Part shown: one piece after another, positions 51,881 through 61,343 of the stretch
How positions within the stretch are numbered: position 1 is the stretch's first letter
Layout: every line of letters begins with the position of its first letter
NCBI RefSeq assembly: GCF_000739815.1
Contig: NZ_BBJJ01000032.1
Coordinates: 19,031-83,030 of the forward strand
Reading direction: 5' to 3'
From: Paraburkholderia mimosarum LMG 23256 = NBRC 106338
GTDB lineage: Bacteria; Pseudomonadota; Gammaproteobacteria; Burkholderiales; Burkholderiaceae
Length of the DNA: 64,000 nt
Program-made: the position numbers and the translations under genes
Notes under the pieces: model-generated
The model's database searches: none
Seen by the model: the letters and a program-made list of their open reading frames with translations, nothing else
What the model was told of the DNA's origin: nothing

Positions 51881-52276
51881 GCCAAACCGCGACTCGTTGT
51901 CCGGCGCCGATTCGGGGGGGGCACGGCGAAGACAAGCGGTGCGGAAAATCCATTCGGGGTGCGAATGAAGTTGCGCCCCGATCGTCCGTGCCGCTTGCAC
52001 GCGCATCAGCGCAAGACCCGTCGGGGCCGGCACGTTCCGGCACAGGCGGTACTATCCTTCGCAGCGCCGCGGCTCGCGCTGCCGGCGAGGCTGGCGCGCG
52101 GTGCACCGATACGGCCTGGCCCGTCCGCCGCGAGCGTTCGTGTCCATGTAACGAGACGTAACCGCACAGAAGCCGGGGCATTCTTGTGCATCAGTTCTTA
52201 CAACTTTGAAATACGAAGCCTGCGAGCGCTGCGTTATATTGGCTTCAACAAAACATCAAACCCGAAAGGTGAGTCA
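51881..52276. other. Intergenic region before the Pro/Tyr-rich protein gene
   Basis: This 396-bp region shows a T/A-rich part at 52190-52275 that likely includes the promoter of the next gene (TATATT at 52235). No gene is supported. Confidence 0.45.
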
Positions 52277-52639
52277 ATGAAGTTCCCACGTGTTGTTGCG
52301 ATGCTGCTCGGGGGCATGGCTGTCGGCGCATCAAGTGCTGCCATGGCGGGCGTGAGCGTTGGAGTCAACATCGGTATTCCGGCCCCCGTTTATGTCGCAC
52401 CGCAGCCGGTTTATGTGCCGCCGCCTCCGCCGCCCGTCGTCTATCAGCCCGCGCCGGTGTATGCCGCCCCGCCGGCTATCGTGATCGGCTGGCATGGGGA
52501 CCGCTACTGGGACGGCCGCCGCTACTGGGACCGTGACGACTGGTATCGCCACCACGGCGGGTACGGCCACGGTTATTACGATCATGGCCGTGGCCACTAC
52601 GATCGCGACCACGGTGGCCCTCCGGGGCATTGGCACTGA
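52277..52639 (+). CDS. Exported Pro/Tyr/His-rich protein (PXPV-repeat type)
   Basis: A 120-residue protein. A signal peptide covers 1-24 (MLLGGMAVGASSAAMA). The mature N-terminal part is a run of short VYVAPQPVYVPPPPPPVVY-type repeats, and the C-terminal half is rich in Trp, Tyr, His, Arg and Asp (GDRYWDGRRYWDRDDWYRHH). Such proteins are common in Burkholderia and other envelopes with unknown function, possibly wall- or metal-interacting. GAAAGGTGAG precedes the ATG. A bidirectional terminator follows. Confidence 0.8.
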   Translation: MKFPRVVAMLLGGMAVGASSAAMAGVSVGVNIGIPAPVYVAPQPVYVPPPPPPVVYQPAPVYAAPPAIVIGWHGDRYWDGRRYWDRDDWYRHHGGYGHGYYDHGRGHYDRDHGGPPGHWH

Positions 52640-52724
52640 GTTGCCAGGGAGCAGGGCTGTCGGCTAGCCGCTCGCCAGCAAGCGCCAGCAAGCGCGACGC
52701 ACATCGAGGCACCGCCTCAAAAAC

Positions 52725-52748
52725 AAAGCCGCCCAATCGGGCGGCTTT
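52725..52748. terminator. Bidirectional intrinsic terminator
   Basis: AAAGCCGCCC (52725-52734) and GGGCGGCTTT (52739-52748) pair perfectly over a four-base loop between the convergent genes at 52277 and fabI; T-rich bases flank on both strands. Confidence 0.85.
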
Positions 52749-52796
52749 CGTTTGCCGATCGTTGCTCGGGCAACGAGGCGCGAGCAAGTGGCTGGC

Positions 52797-53585
52797 TTAG
52801 TCGAGGCCGGCCATGCCACCGACCACGGCGTTAAAGCCCGAGTCGACATGAACGATCTCCGCGGTCACGCCGCCGGCGAGGTCGGAGAGCAGGAACGCGG
52901 CGGTGTTGCCGACCTGCTCGATGGTCACGTTACGGTGCAGCGGGGCGTTCTGCTCGACGAAGTCGAGAATTTTGCCGAAGCTCTTGATGCCGCTTGCCGC
53001 AAGCGTCTTGATCGGGCCGGCCGAGATGCCGTTGACGCGCACACCCTTGCCGCCGAGAGAAACCGCGAGGTAACGCACGCTGGCCTCCAGCGAGGCCTTC
53101 GCGAGACCCATCGTGTTGTAGTTCGGGATGGCGCGTTCCGCACCGAGATAGGTGAGGGTGAGCAGCGACGCGTTGTCGGCGAGCATCGACTGCGCGGCCT
53201 TGGCGAGCGCCGGGAAACTGTATGCCGAAATGTCGTGCGCGATGCGGAAGTTCTCGCGCGTCATACCGTCGAGGAAGTCGCCGGCGATCGCCTCGCGGGG
53301 TGCGAAGCCGATCGAGTGGACGAGGCCGTCGAGCGTGCCCCAGTGCTGCTTGAGGTCGGCGAACAGCGCTTCGATCTGGGCGTCGTCGGCTACATCGCAG
53401 GGGAACACGAGGTCGCTGCCGAACTCCTGCGCGAACTCGGTGATGCGGTCCTTGAAGCGGTCGCCGACGTACGTGAATGCCAGTTCCGCGCCTTCGCGCT
53501 TGCACGCTTGTGCGATTCCGTATGCGATCGAACGGTTCGAAAGCAGGCCGGTCAACAGGATGCGTTTGCCAGCGAGGAAGCCCAT
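52797..53585 (-). CDS. fabI: Enoyl-[acyl-carrier-protein] reductase (NADH)
   Basis: A 262-residue SDR-type enzyme that reduces the enoyl-ACP double bond in the last step of fatty-acid elongation. The N-terminus MGFLAGKRILLTGLLSNRSIAYG, the active site Y146, Y156 and K163 (Y-x6-K spacing in NYNTMGLAK), and the AGPIKTLAASGI substrate-loop region define FabI, the target of triclosan. Length and sequence match the family. It is divergent from yejA, as in related Burkholderia. Confidence 0.95.
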   Translation of the reverse strand: MGFLAGKRILLTGLLSNRSIAYGIAQACKREGAELAFTYVGDRFKDRITEFAQEFGSDLVFPCDVADDAQIEALFADLKQHWGTLDGLVHSIGFAPREAIAGDFLDGMTRENFRIAHDISAYSFPALAKAAQSMLADNASLLTLTYLGAERAIPNYNTMGLAKASLEASVRYLAVSLGGKGVRVNGISAGPIKTLAASGIKSFGKILDFVEQNAPLHRNVTIEQVGNTAAFLLSDLAGGVTAEIVHVDSGFNAVVGGMAGLD

Positions 53586-53693
53586 GAATTCTCCTAAATC
53601 AGATCATTGCCCAGGCGCCTCCTGGAGTGGCGCCGCGTGGTTTGGGTAGAATTCTCTCACAACTGACAAGGCACCCCGGACAAATACCGATCT

Positions 53694-55616
53694 ATGAGGA
53701 CAGGAACGCGAGGCAGGGCGGCGCTCGACGCGCTTGGGGCAACGGTTCCTGCGGGGCGGCTCGCGCCTGGCAAGAGGCTGGCGGCGGCGTGCGTGGCGCT
53801 CGTGTTCGGGCTGTCGGCGATGCCGTCCGCGCACGCGGTCCACGCCATAGCGCAGTATGGCGAGCCCAAGTATGCGCAAGGATTCGCGCATTTCGACTAC
53901 GTCAATCCGGATGCGCCCAAGGGCGGCACGCTCGTGCTCGCCAATCCCGATCGCCTCACGAGCTTCGACAAGTTCAACCCGTTCACGCTGCGCGGCAATG
54001 CGGCGCCGGGGCTCGGCATGCTGTTCGAAAGCCTCACGACGGGCAGCCTCGACGAAGTGGCGTCCGCCTACGGCCTGCTCGCCGACGATATCCGGATCGC
54101 GCCCGACGCGCTTTCGGTGACGTTCCACATCAATCCGAAGGCGCGCTTCTCGAACGGCGACCCCGTGACGGCCGAAGACGTGAAGTTTTCGCTGGAGACG
54201 CTCAAGAGCCGTCAGGCCGCGCCCTCCATGCAGGCGTATTTCAGCGAGATCACGCGTGCGGTGGTCGTCGATCCCTCGACCATCCGCTTCGAGTTCCGTA
54301 CCAACAACCGCGAGCTGCCGCTCATCGCGGGCGGCATGCCGGTGTTCTCGCACAAGTGGGGCCTGCGCCCGGACGGCAGCCGCATTGCCTTCGATCAGCT
54401 CGCGTTCGAGCAGCCGATCGGCAGCGGCCCGTATGTGATCGACCACTATTCGAACGGGCGCACGATCACCTACAAGCTCGATCCTAACTACTGGGGCAAG
54501 GATTTGCCCGTGCGCGTGGGCACCCACAACTTCGAGCGCGTGACGTTCAAGCTCTATTCGGACGACGTGGCGCGCCTCGAGGCCTTCAAGGCGGGCGAGT
54601 ACGATGCGCTCGTCGAATATGTCGCGCGTAACTGGGTGCGGCGCGATGTCGGCAAGCGTTTCGACAGCGGCGAGCTCATCAAGCGCGAGTTCCCGCACCA
54701 CAACGGCACCGGCATGCAGGGCTTCGTCCTGAACCTGCGCAAGCCCGCGTTTCAGGACGTGCGCGTGCGCCGCGCGCTCGATCTCGCGCTCGATTTCCAG
54801 TGGCTCAACCGGATGCTGTTTTATAGCCAGTACCGTCGCATCGACAGCTGGTTCGCGAACACGCAGTTGCAGGCGAAGGGCCTGCCGTCGCCGGGCGAGC
54901 TCGCGTTGCTCGAGCCGTGGCGCCATGTGCTCGATCCCGCCGTGTTCGGGCCGCCGCCCGTCCAGCCCGACACGAGCCCGCCCGGTTCGCTGCGCGCGAA
55001 CCTGCTCAAGGCGCGCGCGCTGCTTGCCGAGGCCGGCTGGACCTATCGCGACGGGGCGCTGCGCAACGAGAAGGGCGAGCCGTTCACGTTCGAAGTGCTC
55101 GACGACACGAGCGCGTCGGCCCAGTGGGCGCCGATCATGGCGCAGTACACCCAGGCCCTCGCGCGCCTCGGCATTCGCGTGAACTATCGCTCGGTCGATT
55201 TCGCGCTCTACCAGAAGCGGCTCGATGCCTTCGAGTTCGACATGACGACCATCAAGTTCCCCGACGTGCAGGTGCCCGGCGCGGAGCAGGTCGACCGTTT
55301 CGGCAGCAAGGCCGCCGACGAGCCGGGCTCGGGCAATCTGCTCGGCCTGAAGTCGCCGGCAGTCGATGCGATCCTCAAGGCGCTCACGCAGGCGCAGACG
55401 CTCCAGCAGCTGCTCGACGCCACCCATGCCCTCGACCGGGTGCTGATGCACGGCTACTATGTGGTGCCGCAGTGGTACAGCGCGACGCACCGCGTGGCCT
55501 ACAAGAACACGCTGGCGTATCCGGCGAAGCTGCCGCTGTACTATGGCGCGAACGACTGGATCATCTCGACGTGGTGGTTCAAGCCGCAGCCCGGGCCGCA
55601 AGCGGCCGGTCATTGA
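53694..55616 (+). CDS. yejA: ABC transporter substrate-binding protein, YejA-like
   Basis: A 640-residue extracellular solute-binding protein family 5 member. It has a signal peptide after a basic extended start (hydrophobic core near 28-44, cleavage about AHA). Markers are YGEPKYAQGFAHFDYVNPDAPKGG, the RLTSFDKFNPFTLRGN segment, and a DRVLMHGYYVVPQWY C-terminal part. YejA relatives bind oligopeptides and, in E. coli, the peptide-nucleotide antibiotic microcin C. The operon yejABEF follows. No strong Shine-Dalgarno precedes the ATG. Confidence 0.9.
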   Translation: MRTGTRGRAALDALGATVPAGRLAPGKRLAAACVALVFGLSAMPSAHAVHAIAQYGEPKYAQGFAHFDYVNPDAPKGGTLVLANPDRLTSFDKFNPFTLRGNAAPGLGMLFESLTTGSLDEVASAYGLLADDIRIAPDALSVTFHINPKARFSNGDPVTAEDVKFSLETLKSRQAAPSMQAYFSEITRAVVVDPSTIRFEFRTNNRELPLIAGGMPVFSHKWGLRPDGSRIAFDQLAFEQPIGSGPYVIDHYSNGRTITYKLDPNYWGKDLPVRVGTHNFERVTFKLYSDDVARLEAFKAGEYDALVEYVARNWVRRDVGKRFDSGELIKREFPHHNGTGMQGFVLNLRKPAFQDVRVRRALDLALDFQWLNRMLFYSQYRRIDSWFANTQLQAKGLPSPGELALLEPWRHVLDPAVFGPPPVQPDTSPPGSLRANLLKARALLAEAGWTYRDGALRNEKGEPFTFEVLDDTSASAQWAPIMAQYTQALARLGIRVNYRSVDFALYQKRLDAFEFDMTTIKFPDVQVPGAEQVDRFGSKAADEPGSGNLLGLKSPAVDAILKALTQAQTLQQLLDATHALDRVLMHGYYVVPQWYSATHRVAYKNTLAYPAKLPLYYGANDWIISTWWFKPQPGPQAAGH

Positions 55617-55642
55617 CAACGGACACGACGGAAGCAACGAAT

Positions 55643-56680
55643 ATGTGGAGCTACATCGTCAAACGCCTGCTGCTGATGATCCCGACGCTGCTCGGCGTGC
55701 TCACGCTGACCTTCGGCGTGATCCAGTTCGTGCCGGGCGGCCCCGTCGAGCAGGCGGTGCGCGAGTTGCGGCGGGGCGCGGAGCAGGGCATGCCGTTCGG
55801 CATGCGCGCGCATTCCGGTGTCGACGCGCAGCAGGTCGCACAACTCAAGCAGCTCTATGGTTTCGACAAGCCGCCGCTCGAACGCTACTTCCTGATGCTC
55901 GGGCGCTTCGCGCGCCTCGACCTCGGGCAGAGCTATTTCCACCACCAGAGCGTGTGGTCGCTCATCATCTCGAAGCTGCCGGTGTCGATCAGCATCGGCT
56001 TGTGGACCTTCTTTCTCACCTACCTGATATCGGTGCCGTTGGGCATCGCCAAGGCGGTGCGCAACGGCTCGCGCTTCGATCTCGTGACGAGCCTCGTCGT
56101 GCTCGTCGGTTATGCGATTCCAGGCTTCGTGCTGGGCGTTCTGCTGCTCGTGCTGTTCGGCGGCGGCTCGTTCCTGCAGCTCTTCCCGCTGCGCAATCTC
56201 ACGTCCGACAACTGGGACACGCTTTCGCTCGGCGGCAAGATCCTCGACTATCTCTGGCACATCACGTTGCCGGTAACCGCCTCGGTGGTGGGGAGTTTCG
56301 CCGTCACGACCATGCTGACCAAGAATGCCTTTCTCGAAGAGATCCGCCGCCAGTACGTGCTGACCGCGCGCGCGAAGGGTCTCTCGGAGCGCACCGTGCT
56401 CTGGAAGCACGTGTTTCGCAACGCCTTGCTGCCGCTCGTGGTCGGCTTTCCGTCGGCGTTCATCGGCGCATTTTTCACAGGTAGCCTGCTGATCGAGACG
56501 CTCTTTTCGCTGGACGGCCTCGGGCTGCTCTCGTACGAATCCGTCGTACGGCGCGACTATCCGGTCGTGCTCGGCACGCTGTATCTCTTCACGTTGATCG
56601 GACTCCTGACCAATCTGATCTCCGATCTCTGTTACGTGTGGGTCGATCCCCGCATCCAATTCGAACACCTGGAGCGCTGA
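55643..56680 (+). CDS. yejB: ABC transporter permease YejB
   Basis: A 345-residue DppB-like permease. The first helix is MWSYIVKRLLLMIPTLLGVLTLTF, a ~100-residue periplasmic loop follows, and the EAA-type coupling loop is RRQYVLTARAKGLSERTVLWKHVFRNAL. GGAAG precedes the ATG. It lies 26 bp after yejA, and its stop is 1 bp before the yejE start. Confidence 0.92.
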   Translation: MWSYIVKRLLLMIPTLLGVLTLTFGVIQFVPGGPVEQAVRELRRGAEQGMPFGMRAHSGVDAQQVAQLKQLYGFDKPPLERYFLMLGRFARLDLGQSYFHHQSVWSLIISKLPVSISIGLWTFFLTYLISVPLGIAKAVRNGSRFDLVTSLVVLVGYAIPGFVLGVLLLVLFGGGSFLQLFPLRNLTSDNWDTLSLGGKILDYLWHITLPVTASVVGSFAVTTMLTKNAFLEEIRRQYVLTARAKGLSERTVLWKHVFRNALLPLVVGFPSAFIGAFFTGSLLIETLFSLDGLGLLSYESVVRRDYPVVLGTLYLFTLIGLLTNLISDLCYVWVDPRIQFEHLER

Positions 56681-56681
56681 G

Positions 56682-57788
56682 TTGAACCGAGTCCGTGCCG
56701 GCGCAGAGCCCGAGTTGCGCACCGAGTCTGTGCGCGCCTTCAAATCGCCCACGCCCGCACGGCGGGTGTGGCTGCGCTTCAGGCAGCAGCGGCTCGGCTA
56801 CTGGAGCCTCATCGTCTTCGTCGTGGCGTTCGCGGCCAGCCTCGCGGCGCCGCTCTGGAGCAACGACAAGCCGCTCGTCGTGCGCTACGACGGTCATCTG
56901 TACTTCCCCCTCTTCAAGGAGTATCCGGAGACGACGTTCGGCGGCGACTTTCCTGCGCCTGCCGACTATCTCGATCCCTACATCCGCCACCGTTTCGACG
57001 CACCCGGCAACTTCGCGATCTATCCGCCCAATCCGTACTACTACGACACGCTCAATTACTTTTCGAAGGTGCCGAATCCCGCGCCACCGTCGCGGCAGAA
57101 CTGGCTCGGCACCGACGCGAGCGGACGCGACCTGTTCGCGCGGCTGTTGTACGGCTTTCGCGTATCCGTGGAATTCGGGCTGGTGCTGACGGCGATCGGC
57201 ACGATCATCGGCATTCTGGCGGGGGCGGTGCAGGGTTACTTCGGCGGCAAGGTCGATATTCTCGGGCAGCGCCTGATCGAGATCTGGAGCTCGATGCCGG
57301 AGCTTTATCTGCTCATCATCTTCGCCGCGATATTCGAGCCGGGCTTCATCCTGCTCATCGTCCTGTTGTCGCTCTTTGGCTGGATCGGGCTCGCGAGCTA
57401 CGTGCGCGCCGAATTCCTGCGCAACCGCAACCAGGACTACGTGCTCGCCGCGCGCGCGATGGGGCTTTCGAACTGGCAGATCATCTGGCGTCACGTGCTG
57501 CCCAACAGTCTCACGCCGGTCATCACGTTCCTGCCGTTTCGCATGAGCGGCGCGATTCTCGCGCTCACGAGCCTCGATTTCCTCGGTCTTGGCGTGCCTC
57601 CGCCCACGCCGAGCCTCGGCGAGTTGCTCGCGCAGGGCAAGGGCAATCTCGACGCATGGTGGATCTCGATGTCGACGTTTGGCGTGCTCGTCGTCACGTT
57701 GCTGTTGCTCACGTTCATGGGCGACGCGCTGCGCAACGCCCTCGACACGCGCATCTCCGACGCCATGAAAGCCGGAGGCAATCAGTGA
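56682..57788 (+). CDS. yejE: ABC transporter permease YejE
   Basis: A 368-residue DppC-like permease. A transmembrane segment near 43-60 is followed by a large periplasmic loop with LGTDASGRDLFARLLYGFRVS, and the coupling loop is RNRNQDYVLAARAMGLSNWQIIWRHVLPN. The start is a TTG, 1 bp after the yejB stop, with GGAG upstream inside yejB. It overlaps yejF by 4 bp at its end. Confidence 0.9.
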   Translation: MNRVRAGAEPELRTESVRAFKSPTPARRVWLRFRQQRLGYWSLIVFVVAFAASLAAPLWSNDKPLVVRYDGHLYFPLFKEYPETTFGGDFPAPADYLDPYIRHRFDAPGNFAIYPPNPYYYDTLNYFSKVPNPAPPSRQNWLGTDASGRDLFARLLYGFRVSVEFGLVLTAIGTIIGILAGAVQGYFGGKVDILGQRLIEIWSSMPELYLLIIFAAIFEPGFILLIVLLSLFGWIGLASYVRAEFLRNRNQDYVLAARAMGLSNWQIIWRHVLPNSLTPVITFLPFRMSGAILALTSLDFLGLGVPPPTPSLGELLAQGKGNLDAWWISMSTFGVLVVTLLLLTFMGDALRNALDTRISDAMKAGGNQ

Positions 57789-59404
57789 GCGCCCAGCCGG
57801 AAAACATTGCCGCGCCGCTCTTGTCGATCGACCATCTGAGCGTGCGCTTTGGCGAGACCCTCGCCGTCGACGACGTCACGCTCGCGATCGGGCGAGGCGA
57901 GCGCGTGGCGCTCGTCGGCGAATCGGGTTCGGGCAAGACCGTGACCGCGCTCGCCGTTCTGCGCCTGTTGCAGGATGCGCAGGTCAGCGGAACGATCCGT
58001 CTCGACGGTAACGATCTGCTCGCGAAGAGCGAGCGCGCAATGCGCGGCCTGCGCGGCAGCGATATTGCGATGATCTTCCAGGAGCCGATGACGGCGCTCA
58101 ATCCGCTCTATACGATTGGCGAGCAGATCGCGGAAACCATCATGCTGCACGATGGCGTCCCGAAAAAGGAGGCCTACGAGCAGGCGGTGGGGCTGCTCGA
58201 GCGTACCGGCATTGCCGAAGCGCGGCGGCGCGTCTCGAACTATCCGCACCAGCTTTCGGGTGGCCAGCGCCAGCGCGTGATGATCGCGATGGCGCTCGCG
58301 TGCCGCCCGCGCCTGTTGCTCGCCGACGAGCCGACCACGGCGCTCGACGTGACGATCCGCGGCCAGATCGTCGATCTCCTGCTCGAACTGCAACGCGAGG
58401 AGGCACAGCGGCGCGGCATGTCGGTGCTGCTCATCACCCACGACCTCAATCTCGTGCGCCGCTTCGCGCAGCGCGTGGCCGTGATGGAGAAGGGCAGGCT
58501 CGTCGAGTCGGGCAGCGTCGAGCAGATTTTCGAGGCGCCGCAGCACTCGTACACGCAGCGGCTCATCGCGAGCCGGCCAGAGCGCAACGTGCTGCCCGTG
58601 CTGCCGATCGCGCCGGTACTGCTGCAGGCGAAGGACGTGATCGTCGACTTTTCAACCAGACTGCCCGGTTTTCGCGGATGGTGGCGCAAGGGGCGCTATC
58701 GCGCGGTGAACGACGCGAGCATCTCGGTGCGCCAGGGCGAGACGCTCGGGATCGTCGGAGAATCGGGCTCGGGCAAAACGACGCTCGCCATGGCCCTCTT
58801 GGGGTTGCAGCGCACGGCGGGCGGTGTGGTCGAGTTCCAGGGACGCCCGATCGCGAGTTATCAGGGGCGCGACAAGCTGTCGTTGCGCTCGCATCTGCAG
58901 GTTGTCTTTCAGGATCCGTTCAGTTCGCTTTCGCCGCGACAGACCATCGAGCGCATCGTGGGAGAAGGGCTCGCGCTGCATCGGCCCGATCTTTCCGGCG
59001 ACGAGCGGCGCAAGCGCATCGTGGGCGTACTGCGTGAAGTCGGCCTCGATCGCACGGCTTTGCAACGCTACCCGCATGAGTTCTCGGGCGGCCAGCGCCA
59101 GCGCATTGCCATCGCGCGCACGCTGGTGCTCGAGCCGCGCGTGATCGTACTGGACGAGCCGACCAGCGCCCTCGACGTCTCGATCCAGCAGCAGGTACTG
59201 CGATTGCTCACAGATCTGCAGCGCAAGTACAACCTCGGCTACGTCTTCATCAGCCACGACCTGGCGGTGATCGGCGCGATGGCGCACCGGGTCGTGGTGA
59301 TGCAGAGCGGGGCCATTGTCGAGGCGGGTGAGATCTCGAGCATCTTTGACAAGCCGTCCCATCCTTACACGCAAAAGTTGTTGAAAGCCGCCTTCATGCG
59401 GTGA
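57785..59404 (+). CDS. yejF: ABC transporter ATP-binding protein with two nucleotide-binding domains, YejF
   Basis: A 539-residue fusion of two ATPase domains. Each has Walker A GESGSGKT, and signature motifs LSGGQRQR (first) and FSGGQRQR (second). Walker B sequences are LLLADEPT and VIVLDEPT, with the His-switch in LLITHDL and VFISHDL. It powers the YejBE permease. The start is GTG 57785, overlapping the yejE stop, so translation is coupled. Confidence 0.93.
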   Translation: MSAQPENIAAPLLSIDHLSVRFGETLAVDDVTLAIGRGERVALVGESGSGKTVTALAVLRLLQDAQVSGTIRLDGNDLLAKSERAMRGLRGSDIAMIFQEPMTALNPLYTIGEQIAETIMLHDGVPKKEAYEQAVGLLERTGIAEARRRVSNYPHQLSGGQRQRVMIAMALACRPRLLLADEPTTALDVTIRGQIVDLLLELQREEAQRRGMSVLLITHDLNLVRRFAQRVAVMEKGRLVESGSVEQIFEAPQHSYTQRLIASRPERNVLPVLPIAPVLLQAKDVIVDFSTRLPGFRGWWRKGRYRAVNDASISVRQGETLGIVGESGSGKTTLAMALLGLQRTAGGVVEFQGRPIASYQGRDKLSLRSHLQVVFQDPFSSLSPRQTIERIVGEGLALHRPDLSGDERRKRIVGVLREVGLDRTALQRYPHEFSGGQRQRIAIARTLVLEPRVIVLDEPTSALDVSIQQQVLRLLTDLQRKYNLGYVFISHDLAVIGAMAHRVVVMQSGAIVEAGEISSIFDKPSHPYTQKLLKAAFMR

Positions 59405-59483
59405 CCTTCGACGAAACTTTAGGGTTCCACGTTGTGAAATTCGTCAATGAAGTGAATATCGCGATTGAATTTTTCTATTTGTT

Positions 59484-59512
59484 TTGACACACAAATACTT
59501 ACTGGCTAGTAT
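59484..59512 (+). promoter_or_regulatory. Sigma-70 promoter of the NlpC/P60 gene
   Basis: A consensus -35 TTGACA (59484-59489), a 17-bp spacer and TAGTAT (59507-59512) in a strongly AT-rich region. The gene starts at 59565, giving a leader of about 45 nt. Confidence 0.75.
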
Positions 59513-59564
59513 CGTCCAAACTTTTCCACTAACTCCCTGATTTACGGGCAATTTCTACCGACCA

Positions 59565-60275
59565 ATGCAGCACCGATACCTGACCCAGGCTTGCACGCGC
59601 GCCGTCGCCGGGATGTTCATCGGCGTACTGATGGCCGCAGCTACCGGCGCGTTCGCCGACGAAGTAAGCAGCTTCAACCAGAATGCCTCCTTTTCGCCGA
59701 GCAATTCGGCGAATCCGCAGTCCATCCCTGCTGTTCAGAACGCACTCCAGAATGCCAACCAGGCGACCCCGGCGGCGGCTCCTGCCCCGACCGAAGGCGG
59801 CGCCAAGGCGTTCCTTTCCGGCATGGCCGGCAAGGCCGGCGACGTCGTTGTGGGCGCGCTCAACATGATCGGCGTGCGTTACCGCTGGGGCGGCAGCACG
59901 CCCGACTCCGGCCTCGACTGCAGCGGCTTCGTGCGCTACGTGTTCCAGGACACGCTCGGCATGTCGCTGCCGCGGCGCGCCGAGGAAATGAGCCGCGTGG
60001 GCGAGAAGGTCAGCATGAGCAACCTGAAGCCGGGCGACCTCGTGTTCTTCAATACGATGCGTCGCACGTTCTCGCACGTCGGCATTTACATCGGCGACAA
60101 CAAGTTCGTGCATTCGCCGTCTACGGGCAGCACGATCCGTGTCGACGACCTCGACGACGGTTACTGGGAAAAGCGTTTCACGGGCGCCCGCCGAGTCGAA
60201 ACGTCGTTCACGCCGGACCAGCAGCGAAGCCTCAAGCGCGTGAGCGCGCAGTTCGACGGCAACGGCGGCAACTGA
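59565..60275 (+). CDS. NlpC/P60 family (C40) peptidoglycan hydrolase
   Basis: A 236-residue exported enzyme. A signal peptide precedes residue 32, followed by a low-complexity Asn/Ala/Pro linker to about 80. The NlpC/P60 domain contains the Cys-His-His triad: C119 (LDCSGFVRYVF), H171 (FSHVGIYIG) and H183 (KFVHSPSTGS). It should cleave D-gamma-Glu-diaminopimelate bonds in cell-wall peptides. The start lacks a clear Shine-Dalgarno but has a strong promoter upstream. Confidence 0.92.
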   Translation: MQHRYLTQACTRAVAGMFIGVLMAAATGAFADEVSSFNQNASFSPSNSANPQSIPAVQNALQNANQATPAAAPAPTEGGAKAFLSGMAGKAGDVVVGALNMIGVRYRWGGSTPDSGLDCSGFVRYVFQDTLGMSLPRRAEEMSRVGEKVSMSNLKPGDLVFFNTMRRTFSHVGIYIGDNKFVHSPSTGSTIRVDDLDDGYWEKRFTGARRVETSFTPDQQRSLKRVSAQFDGNGGN

Positions 60276-60329
60276 GCGGCGACTGAGCGCGCGGTTATCG
60301 CAAAGTCGTAGCGCACTCGCAGCGAACCC

Positions 60330-60361
60330 AAAGCCTGCTTCGAAAGAAGCAGGCTTTTGGT
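60330..60361. terminator. Bidirectional intrinsic terminator
   Basis: AAAGCCTGCTTC (60330-60341) and GAAGCAGGCTTT (60346-60357) form a 12-bp stem with a GAAA-type loop, then T. It separates the convergent hydrolase and patatin genes. Confidence 0.88.
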
Positions 60362-60398
60362 GTTTGTACGCCTGCCAAAGGCCGCTGCGGCCTGACGC

Positions 60399-61343
60399 TC
60401 AGGCCGCCACGCGCGCCGCGGCGAGCTTGCGCTCGAGTTCCGGCATGACGCGTGCCGCGGCTTCCTCGCCCGCGAGGATCGCCGCGTTGCGCTGAGTGAA
60501 GTCGCTGCTCGACATCGCATTGAGATTCGGGCGGATCACGACATCGGCGTACTTGTCGAGCTCGTAGGTCTTGATCGTCTGCCCCATGATCGTGAAGGTC
60601 TGCATCAGCACATCGAACTGGCTCAGTGTCGAGGCCGATTCCGGGCGCGCCGAGATGTCGACGGCGATCACGAAATCGGCACCCATCCTGCGCGCGAAGG
60701 AGGCAGGCACCGGGCTCACGAGGCCGCCGTCCACGTATTCACGGCCTGCGATCTTCACCGGCTCGAAGAGCGACGGGATGCTGCACGACGCGCGCACCGC
60801 GATACCCGTGTTGCCGCGCTGGAAGAAGATGGGCTGCCCCGTGCGCAGGTCGGTGGCGACGACGCCAAGCGGCTTCGCCATCTTTTCGATGGGGCGATCG
60901 CGCAGGGTCGTGTTCAGGTAGTTCTGCAGCGCGACGCCCTGCAAGAGGCCGCGCGTGCGAAACGGCATGGCCCAGTCGCTGATCGAGGCTTCGTCCATCG
61001 TCAGGGCGAGCTTGTTGAGCGCGAAACCATTCATGCCCGACGCGTACAGGGCTGCCACGACCGAGCCCGCGCTCGTGCCGACCACGAAGTCGATCTGCAC
61101 GTTACGCGCTTCCAGCGCCTTGATCACGCCGATGTGCGCGAAGCCGCGTGCCGCGCCGCCGCCAAGCGCGAGTCCCACGCGCACCGGGCGCGCAGGCCTG
61201 GCCGCGGACGGCGTGGGCGTGGTGGCGGCAGGCGGCGCGACGCTGGCGGTCTGCGTGCCCGCGGTCGAGCACGCGGCGAGGACGGTGGAGGCGGCCGCTA
61301 GCGAAAAGTGGCGGCGGCTCCGCGAGGGGGATGACGACTTCAA
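60399..61343 (-). CDS. Patatin-like phospholipase, lipoprotein (RssA-like)
   Basis: A 314-residue patatin-domain protein. A TTG start at 61343 with GGAG seven bases upstream gives a basic twin-arginine-containing start (KSSSPSRSRRHFSLA) and a lipobox LAAC with Cys25; no ATG start suits. The active site comprises the oxyanion motif GGGAARGFAHIG (61-72), the nucleophile S91 in GTSAG and the Asp D205 in DGG. It probably acts on lipids at the envelope. The ATG just upstream (61354) is in another frame. Confidence 0.85.
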   Translation of the reverse strand: MKSSSPSRSRRHFSLAAASTVLAACSTAGTQTASVAPPAATTPTPSAARPARPVRVGLALGGGAARGFAHIGVIKALEARNVQIDFVVGTSAGSVVAALYASGMNGFALNKLALTMDEASISDWAMPFRTRGLLQGVALQNYLNTTLRDRPIEKMAKPLGVVATDLRTGQPIFFQRGNTGIAVRASCSIPSLFEPVKIAGREYVDGGLVSPVPASFARRMGADFVIAVDISARPESASTLSQFDVLMQTFTIMGQTIKTYELDKYADVVIRPNLNAMSSSDFTQRNAAILAGEEAAARVMPELERKLAAARVAA

